Part shown: positions 1-9,787 of the stretch, piece by piece
Layout of the letters: each line of letters starts with the position of its first letter
How positions within the stretch are numbered: the stretch's first letter is position 1
Made by a program: the position numbers and the translations under genes
Origin: Leishmania infantum JPCM5
Lineage: Eukaryota; Euglenozoa; Kinetoplastea; Trypanosomatida; Trypanosomatidae
Assembly (NCBI RefSeq): GCF_000002875.2
Contig: NC_009395.2
Span: 7,501 to 71,500 of the forward strand
Direction: 5' to 3'
Length of the DNA: 64,000 nucleotides
The notes under the pieces: generated by a model
The model's input: only the letters and a program-made list of their open reading frames with translations
The model's database searches: none
What the model was told of the DNA's origin: nothing

Positions 1-195
1 CTGTAGTGGTTGGCCGCTACGCTTTTCAGCCCTTAGCAAGCGAAAAGGCAAATATGATGTCTTCATTACGCTTCAGTACCCAGGTTTGCGTGCGATAAGT
101 ATAGGCGGCTTTGTTGGTGTGGGCGCTGTCTTCTAGATGCACCTTCTTTGTGATTTTCTTCTCTTTGCTCCGGGCTTCACAATATTCTTTGTGCC
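1..195. other. Spacer / 5' leader region of first gene
   Basis: No gene is seen. A pyrimidine-rich stretch around 150-190 looks like a trans-splicing pyrimidine tract. No AG occurs between it and the ATG at 196; the first AG after it is at 216-217, inside the predicted CDS. Confidence 0.5.
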
Positions 196-1083
196 ATGTT
201 TGAAACCTGTGGCGCAGTTTCGAAAATGTACAGAGAGCAGCTGATTTCATTCTACGACCGCTACAATCCAGCATGCCTGGGTTCTGTTGATGAAATTTTG
301 GAAATATTTGAAGGTCGCGAAGAAGAACTTTTTCGCGTATTGGCGGAAAAGTACGGAGCACAAGAACACCTTGCCGACTCACAGGGCAAAAGATGCGCTT
401 TTTTGTCCTCTGGTGAGTCGGCCCATTGCCGGGGGAACTGTGATAGGTCGAACTTAGACAAGCTGAAGAACGTACGTAGCTCGCCATTGTGTGATGTTTG
501 TCAGCGTCTTAGTGAAGCTCTGCGTGCGAAAAGTGAAGAAGTGAGGCAATTGGTGTCGAGGGTTAAAGCTATGGAAGGCCGGCTCAAAGAGTGCAATGTT
601 ATGGACGCGTCTGCTGCCGCTCCTGAGCAAAGCGGACGAAGGACCTCAGAGCTAACCTGTGAAAATCGAGACCTGTCAGAGAAGCTTAGAAGCTGTGAAA
701 AGGAGAACGCCAACCTGATTGCTAGGAATCGTGAACTTCGTAAAGAAGTGGTGGTGTTGCAGGCAGAAAATGAAGCTCTTCGTCGACAGAAGAGGATGGA
801 CGAGGATACTTTAGAGCATCTGCGAGAGCTGCTTCGTGAAAGTGAACGGAAAGAGCGCCATCTCCTGGTGACGGTGGCTGCGAGGGAGCTGGAAGCCGGG
901 CCGCCGTTGCACGAAAGCGAATTTGAGGAGATTATTCGCAGCAGCCAACAGCAGTTGACGGCCTTTTACGAGGAGAAGATGTGTGCTATGCAAGCCGAGA
1001 TGGATCGTTTCTACGCTCACGCATCGGCGTGTATCCAAGAGAAGGATGCCATCATTGCAGCGTTGAAGGAAGAAGAAATGTAG
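196..1083 (+). CDS. Hypothetical coiled-coil protein (295 aa)
   Basis: I do not recognise a family. The protein starts with a short non-coiled part (residues 1-90) containing several Cys and a CDVC motif near residue 98. It then runs as heptad-rich Glu/Arg/Leu sequence (about 100-220) and ends in a second helical part (about 235-293). This suggests a structural or cytoskeletal coiled-coil protein. It has no signal peptide or membrane segment. The start is uncertain: the only AG after the pyrimidine tract is at 216-217, which would make the in-frame ATG at 226 (residue 11) the first usable start and shorten the protein to 285 aa. It is the first gene of the + strand array and lies 352 bp before an ERGIC-like gene. 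Coding status is supported by strand, length and heptads, not by homology. Confidence 0.75.
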   Translation: MFETCGAVSKMYREQLISFYDRYNPACLGSVDEILEIFEGREEELFRVLAEKYGAQEHLADSQGKRCAFLSSGESAHCRGNCDRSNLDKLKNVRSSPLCDVCQRLSEALRAKSEEVRQLVSRVKAMEGRLKECNVMDASAAAPEQSGRRTSELTCENRDLSEKLRSCEKENANLIARNRELRKEVVVLQAENEALRRQKRMDEDTLEHLRELLRESERKERHLLVTVAARELEAGPPLHESEFEEIIRSSQQQLTAFYEEKMCAMQAEMDRFYAHASACIQEKDAIIAALKEEEM

Positions 1084-1435
1084 AGACAACGGTCTGTGTG
1101 GTACATTAGTGGTGTTGGGGTTTTTTATTTGCTGATTATCTCTGTGCCGGAGGCAGATAGTGAACATTTCAAGAAGCGAATCGTGAACGATACAAAGGAC
1201 TTTCAGCCTTCTTGTCAAGGAACGGATGGACATCGTCTGTTTTGTTTTCCGCTGTGTCTTAAAGCAATTTTTGCTGGTACTCGTCCCCTCTCTGTGAGAG
1301 ACAGCGTTATCATCTGCCGTCGCGCTAGTAAGGCTTTCTGCCTACGTTACTCATGTGTTTTCTCAGTGATAGCTTTACTTATTATTGGATCTTTTTTTTC
1401 TTTCATCTACCTTGAAGTAAAGTGGTGTGAAGTAA
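1084..1435. other. Intergenic spacer
   Basis: No coding signal. It holds a strong T-rich pyrimidine tract at about 1391-1412 followed by AG at 1416-1417, the likely spliced-leader acceptor for the next gene. Confidence 0.6.
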
Positions 1436-2629
1436 ATGCGGCAACGAAGAAGTGCACTTGCAGCCGAGGCGGAGCCGCCGGTCGTGCGCACGGCAATTTC
1501 ACGGCACATCGCAAATGTCGACATGTTCCCGAAACCGAAGGAAGATTATCAGCGCGAGCAAACGAGGTGGGGCGCTCTTCTTAGCGTTTTCACTGTGTTT
1601 TTTGTGATTTTTCTCGTGTTGTGGGAAGGCGCCGCATACCTAAGAGGGCGCGACGCGTATGATACAGATGTTTCTCTCGACAAAGGACTTTCAGAGGATA
1701 TGCCGGTGCATTTCGACGTACTTTTCCCGTTCATGCCTTGCAATCGTCTTAGCATTGACGTTGTTGACACAACGGGGATGGCAAAGTTCAACTATACAGG
1801 CAGGCTACACAAACTTCCCACCGCGCTTGACGGAGAAGTCGTGTACAAAGGAAGCCTGAAGGATCTCGACAATGAAATGGAGACGAGGGAAGGGCGCGCT
1901 GGCAAAAAGTGCCGCCCGTGCCCACCATCTGCCTTTGATGGAGTACCCGCAGAGGTGCGCAGCGCAGCCGAGTTGAAGTGCTGCGACACCTGCGAGAGCG
2001 TCTTGGACTTGTACAAGGAGCTGGGAAAGGGTATTCCAGGCACTGAGTACATTCCGCAGTGCCTGGAGCAGTTGTACCAACGAGCGAGCGGGTGCACCGT
2101 GATGGGCTCTCTCGACTTGAAAAAGGTTCCTGTCACAGTCATTTTCGGTCCCCGACGTACCGGCCATTTTTACTCGCTTAAGGATGTGATTCGATTGGAT
2201 ACCTCTCATTTCATCAGAAAACTACGCATCGGGGATGAGACTGTGGAGCGGTTTTCAAAGAATGGTGTGGCTGAGCCGCTTTCTGGTCACAAGTCGTCTT
2301 CGAAGACTTACTCGGAGACACGTTACTTAGTGAAGGTGGTTCCCACAACTTACAGAAAAACGAAGACGAAAAACGCAAAGGCTTCCACCTATGAGTATAG
2401 TGCCCAGTGGAGCAGGCGGACGATTGTGGTGGGTTTCGCTGGAGCGGTCCCTGCTGTGCTGTTCGAGTTTGAGCCTGCCCCTATTCAGGTGAACAATGTG
2501 TTCGAGCGACAGCCTTTTTCGCACTTCCTGGTGCAGCTCTGCGGTATCGTAGGTGGATTGTTTGTTGTTCTGGGATTTATCGACAATGTTGTCGACTGGG
2601 TTGGCGCTTTCGGGAAGTGGCAGCGGTAG
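1436..2629 (+). CDS. ERGIC3/Erv46-like ER-Golgi cargo receptor
   Basis: A 397-aa protein of the Erv41/Erv46 (ERGIC) family, which cycles in COPII/COPI vesicles between ER and Golgi and helps sort cargo. The layout is typical: a short cytosolic N-terminus, a membrane segment at about residues 48-66, a large luminal beta-rich domain, a second membrane segment at about 366-388 and a short tail. The luminal domain has the cysteine-rich segment characteristic of the Erv46 branch (CRPCPP, then CCDTC near residue 182), so I prefer Erv46/ERGIC3 to Erv41. The family motif around 'FDVLFPFMPCNRLSIDVVD' follows the first membrane segment. The ATG at 1436 lies 19 bp after a good AG acceptor. The N-terminal 25 residues, up to an internal Met near MFPKP, are poorly conserved in character, so that later Met is an alternative start. 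The tail carries no obvious KKXX signal. Confidence 0.85.
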   Translation: MRQRRSALAAEAEPPVVRTAISRHIANVDMFPKPKEDYQREQTRWGALLSVFTVFFVIFLVLWEGAAYLRGRDAYDTDVSLDKGLSEDMPVHFDVLFPFMPCNRLSIDVVDTTGMAKFNYTGRLHKLPTALDGEVVYKGSLKDLDNEMETREGRAGKKCRPCPPSAFDGVPAEVRSAAELKCCDTCESVLDLYKELGKGIPGTEYIPQCLEQLYQRASGCTVMGSLDLKKVPVTVIFGPRRTGHFYSLKDVIRLDTSHFIRKLRIGDETVERFSKNGVAEPLSGHKSSSKTYSETRYLVKVVPTTYRKTKTKNAKASTYEYSAQWSRRTIVVGFAGAVPAVLFEFEPAPIQVNNVFERQPFSHFLVQLCGIVGGLFVVLGFIDNVVDWVGAFGKWQR

Positions 2630-3150
2630 ATAAGTTGTTTTTCTTCTCCGTCCGCTCTATATGGGGCGCGAAATCACAATAGAACAATCTGAGGCTGTTG
2701 AATGCTCTGCTACGACTGTCCTACTCAAACAAATGAGGAGTATATGTTTTGCGTTTTTTGTCGCCTGAAAAGGTCTCAGCATTGTGAGTCCAGTTAACTG
2801 GTGCTTGGCAATATTAGAGTAGGAAAGAGATCGACAGCATATGGCTACTGTGAAGGCAGGCAGTACCAGACTGCTTTTTTTGCCGATTTTGCCCTCTATG
2901 ACGTTGCTGCTTTTTCTTTTCCGTCTACCTTTCCATGCGCTGCACTTGTTTTTTTTTTCTGCCAACTCTCTATCATAGCAGGGGTTTGGGGGTGTCCGCA
3001 TATAAGTGGTTTGCTGCCAGTCTCTCAAGGAAGAAAAAAGAACACGTTTCTGGCTACTGGCACAGCAGGATTGTAGTGCACGAGGAGCGGCCCAATCGTA
3101 AGTCAGTGTAGCACTGTTAGTAGGGTCGGTTTCGGATACCTGTAAAGTCC
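2630..3150. other. Intergenic spacer
   Basis: No gene seen. A long T-rich tract (about 2908-2970) is followed by AG at 2977-2978. No ATG occurs between that AG and 3151, which supports the start of the next gene. Confidence 0.6.
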
Positions 3151-4074
3151 ATGTTCCGCTCTCGTTTTCTTGGCTGCGCTCTCAGCGGTGCAGCGAAGGT
3201 ACCGGAGCAGCTGCCGGATTGGGCAATCGAAAAGCGCACGTACCTGAGCTTGGCACTTGACCGATGGGCGCTGAAAGTGCAGCGCTTGGCGACAAAGTTG
3301 ATCGCTGTCAGCGATCGTATGATGGGCGTGCAGCCGAAGGAGGAGCTTTATCGCATTCCGCGTCTCTTGAAGGTGAGCGGGAAGCGGCCGACGGTTATGG
3401 ATAACTGTTTCATTGCGCCAAGTGCTATAGTTACCGGCGATGTTCATGTGGGACGAAAGAATTATATCGGCTACAACGCCATTATCCGGGCTGAAAAGGG
3501 GGAGAGCATTCACCTCGGCGAAAGCTGCAACGTGCAGGAGAAGGCAATAGTCACCGGAAACACAACGGTGGGCAAGTGGACTACGATTGAGCCCATGGCC
3601 ATCGTTGAGTCTGCTGATATTGCGTCGTGCTCGTTTGTGGGAGCCAGCGCGATCGTCATGAAAGGTAGTAGTATCGAGTCCGGTGCCATGTTGTGCGCCG
3701 CGAGCGTCTTGCAGTCTGGCGCGATTATCCCTTCCGGTGAGATGTGGGCCGGCAACCCGGCCCAGAAAGTGGCCGACCTCACGGAGAAGGAAAAGGATGC
3801 CATTATCAAGGCGGCCAAGCACTCTGTCCTGCTCGCTATCGAGCACCACGACTCGTGGGAGCTTACCTGGGAGGAAATCGAGGACCAACGCGACGCTCGA
3901 GAGCTGTTTGCGCGGTACGCCGAAGGCAACCGGGAGCTGCGTATTAAGGCCATGTACATCAAGGAGCCGCCGCGACCGAACCGAAAGAAGATGGGTCGCC
4001 GCACACCACACGAGCTGGTCGACGGCAGCGAGAACGCTCCCGCGCTGGCTGAGAGTATTCACCAGGGCTACTAA
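3151..4074 (+). CDS. Gamma-carbonic-anhydrase-like protein (left-handed beta-helix), probably mitochondrial
   Basis: A 307-aa protein with an N-terminal extension (about 85 residues, basic start MFRSRFLG, compatible with a mitochondrial presequence) and a hexapeptide-repeat left-handed beta-helix at about residues 90-215. A helical C-terminal region follows. The repeat pattern (IAPSAIVTGDVHVG, YIGYNAIIRAE, IHLGESCNVQEKAIV, TVGKWTTIEPMAIVE) aligns with gamma-CA proteins, which in plants and protists are also subunits of mitochondrial complex I. The zinc-binding histidines of active enzymes are not at the expected places: the position after the NVQ turn reads VTG, the 'GH' position is GK, and the 'LH' position is EP. 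I therefore infer a non-catalytic gamma-CA-like protein, perhaps a respiratory complex subunit. Generic hexapeptide acyltransferase is the alternative, but no catalytic His is evident. Confidence 0.8.
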   Translation: MFRSRFLGCALSGAAKVPEQLPDWAIEKRTYLSLALDRWALKVQRLATKLIAVSDRMMGVQPKEELYRIPRLLKVSGKRPTVMDNCFIAPSAIVTGDVHVGRKNYIGYNAIIRAEKGESIHLGESCNVQEKAIVTGNTTVGKWTTIEPMAIVESADIASCSFVGASAIVMKGSSIESGAMLCAASVLQSGAIIPSGEMWAGNPAQKVADLTEKEKDAIIKAAKHSVLLAIEHHDSWELTWEEIEDQRDARELFARYAEGNRELRIKAMYIKEPPRPNRKKMGRRTPHELVDGSENAPALAESIHQGY

Positions 4075-4759
4075 AGTTCAGTGCTGTAGACTGCAATGTC
4101 GAAAGACAAAATGATGACTCGAGCCCACTATCGTGAGGGTATGCCGCCGACTCTGCTCTCTCAAGATGTACTATTTTTGCTTTTCTACGCTCGCGCCACA
4201 ACAGAAAGAGGCGAATGCCTGTCGTGATGATAGTGTCGTTCTTGAATGTGTGTGTGTGTGTATTGTTGTTCTCTGCCGCATTACAGCTTATGCAGCTGTG
4301 GTTTCTGCAATTGTTCTCGGAGAAGTATTTTTTTTTCTCTGTAGGATGGACTGTTTTTTTTTTCTGCTCCGATTTGGGAGCTGAGAAGGGTATCGTAGAA
4401 AGACACCATCCACAAACAAAAGAGATTGACAGTTATCGAGTCTTTCTTATTTTTTTTTTGCTTTGCAGGCTGAGCAAGGTGCTCCGTCTATGCTGGCAAT
4501 AAATGCTGAAGCCACTCCCTGGCGCAGACGCACATGAAATCCTGCCGGAGCTCTTGCTGAATGCACGAGCCAGCTCGTGTGCGCTTACCCATGCCTTTTT
4601 GAAATCGCCATCGTCGTTTTGTCTTCTTCCTGTGACTTTTCATTTGTCTCACGCCATCTGGCGCCACCATTGATGCACAGTACCCTGGGACTATTTGGAG
4701 TATCTGGCTGTTTTGATTACACTTCCCACTGCTTTCCGGCTATACAAGAACCAAGGCAG
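4075..4759. other. Intergenic spacer
   Basis: No gene seen. It contains a (TG)n run near 4247-4262, T runs near 4330 and 4450, and a pyrimidine tract at about 4719-4742 followed by AG near 4747, before the ATG at 4760. Confidence 0.6.
4247..4262. repeat. (TG)n microsatellite
   Basis: Short perfect TG run in the 3' region of the gamma-CA-like gene. Such runs recur in several spacers of this window. Confidence 0.8.
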
Positions 4760-5665
4760 ATGGACCCCATCATATCCTGCGATAACATTCACAAGACGTA
4801 CCTCCTCGGCGTCGAGGGTGTACCGGCGCTGCGTGGCGTGGATGTGGACATAAACCCTGGCGAACTTCTCGTGGTGTACGGCACGAGCGGCGGTGGTAAG
4901 AGCACGCTCCTCAACGTTCTCGGGACAATTGACACCCCGACAAAGGGAAATATGTTTCTTTTTGGAAAACGTGTGACGGATCAAACGCCAGACTCAGAGC
5001 TAGCAGCGATGCGCTGCAAGCGCATCGGGTTTGTCTTTCAGTCGTTCAACCTGATCTCCACCATGGATGCACTGGGCAATGTGTCGCTGCCGATGATGAT
5101 CAAAGGTTCGCTATCAGCGTCGGACATCAAAAAGCGTGCCACCGCACTCCTCGAGGAGGTTGGTCTCGGGCATAGGCTGCACCACTTTCCATCAATGCTC
5201 TCTGGTGGTGAGCAGCAGCGCGTGACGATTGCCCGGGCTCTTGCCAATGAGCCGGAGATCTTGTTTCTCGATGAGCCTACAGGTGACCTGGACACAAAGA
5301 ATACTCTCATCATCATGAACATTCTTATGCGGCTGAACCGTGAGCATGGTCTCACGATGGTGATGGTGACTCATGATGTGTACATGAAACAGTACGCCCA
5401 TCGCGTCATTTACATCCGCGATGGCAAGGTGAGCACCACCGAAACTGTCCACAGTAATGTTCGCGAACGAGCTTGGAATGAGCTGCAGAAGTCCCTGCGC
5501 AAGGCAAGCACCGGGACAGGGGAACAGAAGACACCTACCAGCGAGCAGCGCACCCCTCAGGACTACGCCACATTCTCAGCGCAAGGTCCGCTGAATCTGG
5601 ATGAGGACCCAGAAATGCAGCAGGTGGTCGATGTGCTTTTCGGGCCTCAGCAGGGCCGAGTCTGA
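4760..5665 (+). CDS. ABC transporter ATP-binding protein, LolD/MacB-like
   Basis: A 301-aa stand-alone nucleotide-binding subunit. Visible motifs are Walker A GTSGGGKST (about residue 44), Q-loop VFQSFN, the ABC signature LSGGEQQR (about 150), Walker B ILFLDEPTGDLD and the switch histidine in VMVTHD. The 'SGGEQQRVTIARAL ... EPTGDLD' pattern matches bacterial LolD/MacB/FtsE-type ATPases, a group annotated in Leishmania as ABCH. The C-terminal 60 residues (Thr/Gln-rich) look disordered. No membrane domain is encoded here, so it must work with a separate permease or have a non-transport role. The open frame extends upstream, but the ATG at 4760 directly follows a pyrimidine tract/AG and gives the canonical start just before the first beta strand; an ATG at about 4673 is a less likely alternative. 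Confidence 0.9.
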   Translation: MDPIISCDNIHKTYLLGVEGVPALRGVDVDINPGELLVVYGTSGGGKSTLLNVLGTIDTPTKGNMFLFGKRVTDQTPDSELAAMRCKRIGFVFQSFNLISTMDALGNVSLPMMIKGSLSASDIKKRATALLEEVGLGHRLHHFPSMLSGGEQQRVTIARALANEPEILFLDEPTGDLDTKNTLIIMNILMRLNREHGLTMVMVTHDVYMKQYAHRVIYIRDGKVSTTETVHSNVRERAWNELQKSLRKASTGTGEQKTPTSEQRTPQDYATFSAQGPLNLDEDPEMQQVVDVLFGPQQGRV

Positions 5666-6279
5666 AAAGGCGAGGCAACGCCCTCTCTTCCTTTTTTTTC
5701 TATATCTCCCTGCCTCTCTATTTCATCTTTGTTGTTTGTTTGCACTGCTCTCGTTCAGTTTTCTTTTCATTTTTTGTGCTGCTACGAGGTGGACGTCCTG
5801 TAGTTCTCTGCGTTTCGCTTTTGTTCTCGTTGTCTCTCAGCTTTTCAAAGTGCTTTTCGCTTGCTAGTTATCTTTTTCCAGTGAAAACACCCTTTTAGCA
5901 TGGCGCTGGTTTTCTGATTCGAAAAAAAGAAAAATACAGCACGGATAAAGCAAAATGCCGCCGATATCTTGAGCAAAAGAGACACCTTGTCGCTCTCTCC
6001 CCTTGTCACTTCTTTATGCTCCAAGTGGCTTGGATTGGATCGCTCATGGAGTGCATCCGACGTCGAGAACCCCGCGCGTACTCTACTCTCTGCATGCACA
6101 GCCTTGCGTCGCAGCCGATCGCGGTCAGCAAGCAGTGGCACTTTCGTTTCCGTGAGCACTGATGCTTTCTGCCTCTCTCTTCAGAAAACGATCCTCTTGT
6201 CGTTCGCTTTGCAGCGTCTTCTGTATCTCCTGTGCGTGAAAATGGCACGAGAAAGGCTGTAGAAGAAAATGTCGTGAAG
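5666..6279. other. Intergenic spacer
   Basis: No gene seen. It is strongly T-rich (about 5685-5870), with pyrimidine tracts near 6166-6230 ahead of the next gene. Confidence 0.55.
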
Positions 6280-9156
6280 ATGGAGGCCCTGTTGCCTGTC
6301 GAGACCTGTTTTCGATGCGGTCATCGCTACGCATTTCGCCTGTCGCGCTTTGGGTGTGTGTTCTCGTGTGCATGCGACGAGTGCATCGACGTGCTGAAAG
6401 TGGCCGCGGCCTTCTCCGCCGCCGTGCGTGGACGAACAGCCGCGGTGCCGTTTGTCCCGGTTATGTTATCCCCATCCTGCGAACTCACCTTTTCCATGAA
6501 GATGGTGTCTGTGGAGGTGGACTTTGTGCGCGATCGTGTTTCCGCCCACTTCCGGAACTTTCACGACGCTGAAGTGGCGCAGATAGCGTTTAGTCTTTCC
6601 CTCGCACTTCGCGAGCAACTGGCACGGAGTGGGGTAGTTCTGACGGGCCCAGCACCAGTGATTGACCAGCTCACTGAGGAGCTTCTTGAGTCCGCACAAG
6701 ATCCCGCGCTTCCGTTCTTTGTGAACCCGCCGCCGCCTGGCCTGCGCAAAGCTGTAGCTGGCATTCTCAGCTGTGCAGTGCCCGAAACCAGGCTCGATCG
6801 GATTCCACATCTCCTTCGTCGCGCTATGAAAGCCCATCAAGTAGAGGGTGTGAGGACGGCGCTGCGATGGGGAGGACGGATTCTTTTTGCTGACGACATG
6901 GGTGTTGGAAAAACAATGCAGGCATTGGCCACCGTGGCAGCACTCGAGGCCTATCCGCTTCTCATTGTATGTCCCTCGGCGTTAAAGCTCATGTGGGCAG
7001 ACCTAATCGAGCAGTACCTGCACGAGCAGGTGTCTGTCGAGGAGATGCACCCGATTCACGGCGCCAATGACGCGCTCAGTATTGACTCGCAGCCAAAGGT
7101 GGTGCTGGTGAGCTATCACATGGCAGCGGTACTAGAGAAGCAGCTGCAGGCTCGCAGCTGGAAGTGTCTCTTGTGCGACGAGAGCCATCTTCTGCACACA
7201 AATGTTAGCGGAGCTGATGCAACCTATACACGTGTGGTGGTAGCTATCGGGAAACGGGCGCCTCACTGTCTCCTGCTTTCTGGAACGCCGGCTACGGATA
7301 ATCCATTTGATCTGTTTAACCAGATTGACACGCTCCGGCCCAACCTACTCGGGGAGTCGCGCTTTGAGTTCGCGATGCGGTACTGCCAGCTCACCTTCTC
7401 TCCCTACTTGCAGGTTGGAGAGTCGACGAGGAGGGTAGAGTTTTCATCGCTGCTGCGCTCCTGCTGTATGTTGCGCCGCCTCAAGGAGGATGTGCTGGAG
7501 CTGCCACGAAAAAGCAGAGTTGTGATGCGGGTAGCACATCGTATTGGCCCGCACAGTGGCGCCCGCTGCAGCGGGGAAGCGCCGTATCAGGAGCGGTACG
7601 CGAATAGCTGGAAAGCAAACTGGAACGGCATCGCGGAAGCAGTGGAGCACTGCTGCAGCAAGTACGACCGCGTTGTGCTTCTGGCGCACCACATCGAGCT
7701 GATTGACTCACTTGTGCAGTGGGCTCGTGACCACTGCAAGCGCGCGGTACGCATCGACGGGCGAGTGCCGGTGCAACAGCGTGGAGATCTCCTACACGCT
7801 TTCCACCGCGGGGAGGCGAGAATTGCGGTAATCGGGATTACGGCGTGCGCGGTGGGTATTTCGCTAGCACCGGCTCAGTGTGCTGTGTTCTGTGAGCTCC
7901 CCCCTGACGCGGCGTGGATGCGGCAGGCAGAGGATCGCCTGCATCGCCCTGGACAGCGCGACGAGGTTGTTGTATACTATCTGCTAGGGCTCCATTCGCA
8001 GTTTGACGCCGAGCTCTTTTCCCGCTTGTGCAGGAGCCTCTCCGAAGCGGAGGAGTCTAGAGGCGCAAGTCTCTCGCTTTCGCAAATCGCACACGCGTCC
8101 CACCCAGCACTGCAGCTGAAGCCTGCTTCCAACGCGCAGACGCATGGCTCAGTGCAGCCAACAGCGGAGCCTTTGCTCTTTTGTATTAGCAAAAACACCG
8201 GTCGCATCCACGTACGCGCAAGCAGATCGACTGGCTTTTACACCACGTTTCCGTGGCATGAGGCAAGACAGTGCGTGCAGAAGCGCCAGGACCTAGTGTG
8301 GCAGCAGCTGGACACTTTCCTTGAATCCGTTGCTCGCCTTTCACCGTTTCATCGGAGGCAACTCGTCCTTTGCCAGGCGTGGCTGCCACCTGTCTTCCAG
8401 TGGAAAAGCAGCGGAGTGGCTGCCTCCGCTCCACGACGGCGCAACCGCTATGCGAAAACACTGACTGTTGGATGGGGGGTGTGGTGGGAAGTGCGCCGAT
8501 TGTACTTTCCCACGCGTTACTACTTTGGTCCCCTCACTGCTGCTGCGAACAATGAATACGAGGCGGGCTGCCTGAACTGCGCGGCGAGCCTCCCACAGCT
8601 CGATCGAGGTGCTTACATCTTTGTGCCCGGGGCAATTTGCGGTGCCGCCAACGGCGATTCTGAGCTCTTCTGCTCAGGTAAGTGTAGGCTGTCGTTTTTT
8701 ATCCGGCGGTCTGGTGGGGCGATACGCCGCAGTGTTGCGGGTGTAGACAAGAGTGTTTGCTCGCACTGCCACGTTGACTGTGAGACACTGTGCACCTCCG
8801 TAGCAGCAGCGGCAGGGAGACGAGAGCGTGTGGCTGTGATTGGGAAGCTGCACCCGCAACTGCTGCAATTCCCCGCTCTCTGCGAGAAGGTCGTCTCGAA
8901 TCCTATCCCTGGGAATTTCTGGCACGTTGATCACGTGGTTCCCGTTGCATGGGGTGGGGGCGAGGCGACTCTAGACAACCTGCAGACGCTGTGTGTCGTC
9001 TGTCACGCCCTCAAAACCCATGAAGATATGAGGCAACTGCGACAGAAGCGTGCACTGTTGCCTGTCCAAGGGCCGGTGGCTCGAACAACAGTCGACGTCG
9101 CGTGGATAAAGGTGACTGCTTCCAGTGGCTCACGGGTCACATGGCGCAAAGTATGA
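6280..9156 (+). CDS. ZRANB3-like SNF2 helicase with C-terminal HNH nuclease domain
   Basis: A 958-aa protein. The SNF2 ATPase core runs from about residue 180 to 590: motif I DDMGVGKT (about 205), motif II DESH (about 300), motif III SGTP, and motif VI RQAEDRLHRPGQ. Later comes a zinc-ribbon-like segment (CLNC ... FCSGKC ... CSHC, about 765-840) and a C-terminal HNH domain (about 880-925: HVDHVVPVAWGGG, DNLQTLC, CHALKT) with its catalytic His and metal-binding residues. SNF2 plus HNH in this order is the hallmark of ZRANB3 (annealing helicase 2), which remodels stalled replication forks and cuts forked DNA in the nucleus. Ahead of the helicase is an extra Cys cluster (CFRCGH ... CACDEC, residues 7-36). 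The open frame starts earlier at a GTG; the first ATG is at 6280. Confidence 0.88.
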   Translation: MEALLPVETCFRCGHRYAFRLSRFGCVFSCACDECIDVLKVAAAFSAAVRGRTAAVPFVPVMLSPSCELTFSMKMVSVEVDFVRDRVSAHFRNFHDAEVAQIAFSLSLALREQLARSGVVLTGPAPVIDQLTEELLESAQDPALPFFVNPPPPGLRKAVAGILSCAVPETRLDRIPHLLRRAMKAHQVEGVRTALRWGGRILFADDMGVGKTMQALATVAALEAYPLLIVCPSALKLMWADLIEQYLHEQVSVEEMHPIHGANDALSIDSQPKVVLVSYHMAAVLEKQLQARSWKCLLCDESHLLHTNVSGADATYTRVVVAIGKRAPHCLLLSGTPATDNPFDLFNQIDTLRPNLLGESRFEFAMRYCQLTFSPYLQVGESTRRVEFSSLLRSCCMLRRLKEDVLELPRKSRVVMRVAHRIGPHSGARCSGEAPYQERYANSWKANWNGIAEAVEHCCSKYDRVVLLAHHIELIDSLVQWARDHCKRAVRIDGRVPVQQRGDLLHAFHRGEARIAVIGITACAVGISLAPAQCAVFCELPPDAAWMRQAEDRLHRPGQRDEVVVYYLLGLHSQFDAELFSRLCRSLSEAEESRGASLSLSQIAHASHPALQLKPASNAQTHGSVQPTAEPLLFCISKNTGRIHVRASRSTGFYTTFPWHEARQCVQKRQDLVWQQLDTFLESVARLSPFHRRQLVLCQAWLPPVFQWKSSGVAASAPRRRNRYAKTLTVGWGVWWEVRRLYFPTRYYFGPLTAAANNEYEAGCLNCAASLPQLDRGAYIFVPGAICGAANGDSELFCSGKCRLSFFIRRSGGAIRRSVAGVDKSVCSHCHVDCETLCTSVAAAAGRRERVAVIGKLHPQLLQFPALCEKVVSNPIPGNFWHVDHVVPVAWGGGEATLDNLQTLCVVCHALKTHEDMRQLRQKRALLPVQGPVARTTVDVAWIKVTASSGSRVTWRKV

Positions 9157-9787
9157 ACTTCCACTTGCGCAGACATGCAGCGTGCCCGCAGCAACCATTG
9201 TCGAAGACGTTCTTTTTGCTGGTGTTGGGGCTATCTGTTCTTTCGTTCCACCCCCTCCTCCTTATTCCGTGTCGATACTGCCAGCTCATGTGACTGTGAA
9301 ACGGCGACACTTTTTCCATCCACTTTTCCTTTGTTCGAGAAAAAGCTATGTGGAAACTCAAAAAGGTAGTGCAGGGCTGATGTGGCGGAAGCATGGAGAG
9401 AAGCGTATCATGCTGCTCTAATGTGCTGTGTGGCGAGTCGCGCGCACTCGGCTGTAGAGACTCTTAATACTGCGCCCTGCAGTGTTTCTATCACAGCTAT
9501 ACCATCCCAGACAAGCCATGTACCGCATGCTGTATTTCTGTGTGTTCCGCTTCGCAGCCTTTCCCTCCGTACGGTGCATCAGAAGACGGCTTCATCTATG
9601 AAGCGGGTCCCGCTCGCAGCACTGCTTTCTTGCCTCTCCTTCGCAAACGCACATGTATACACGAAAACGACGCGCGCACGCACGGGCATATTATTGGCAC
9701 GGCAGCTTTTGATCGTTTGTCTTCATCCTGTACAGGTGCAACAGCATTCGCCAAATTCGCAAAACAACGAAAGTAGTGCTGGAATTG
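9157..9787. other. Intergenic spacer
   Basis: No gene seen. Short frames here start late and have no family character. A pyrimidine tract near 9715-9732 with AG at 9734-9735 is the likely acceptor for the kinase gene. Confidence 0.55.

Noticed and set aside
4577..4759. N-terminal extension of the ABC protein (and similar GTG-start extensions of the SNF2, GCN2, kinase, NIF3, PSP1, Cys-tail, synthetase, helicase and pyrophosphatase genes)
   Set aside because: These parts lie upstream of or across trans-splice tracts, lack family similarity, and begin with non-ATG codons.
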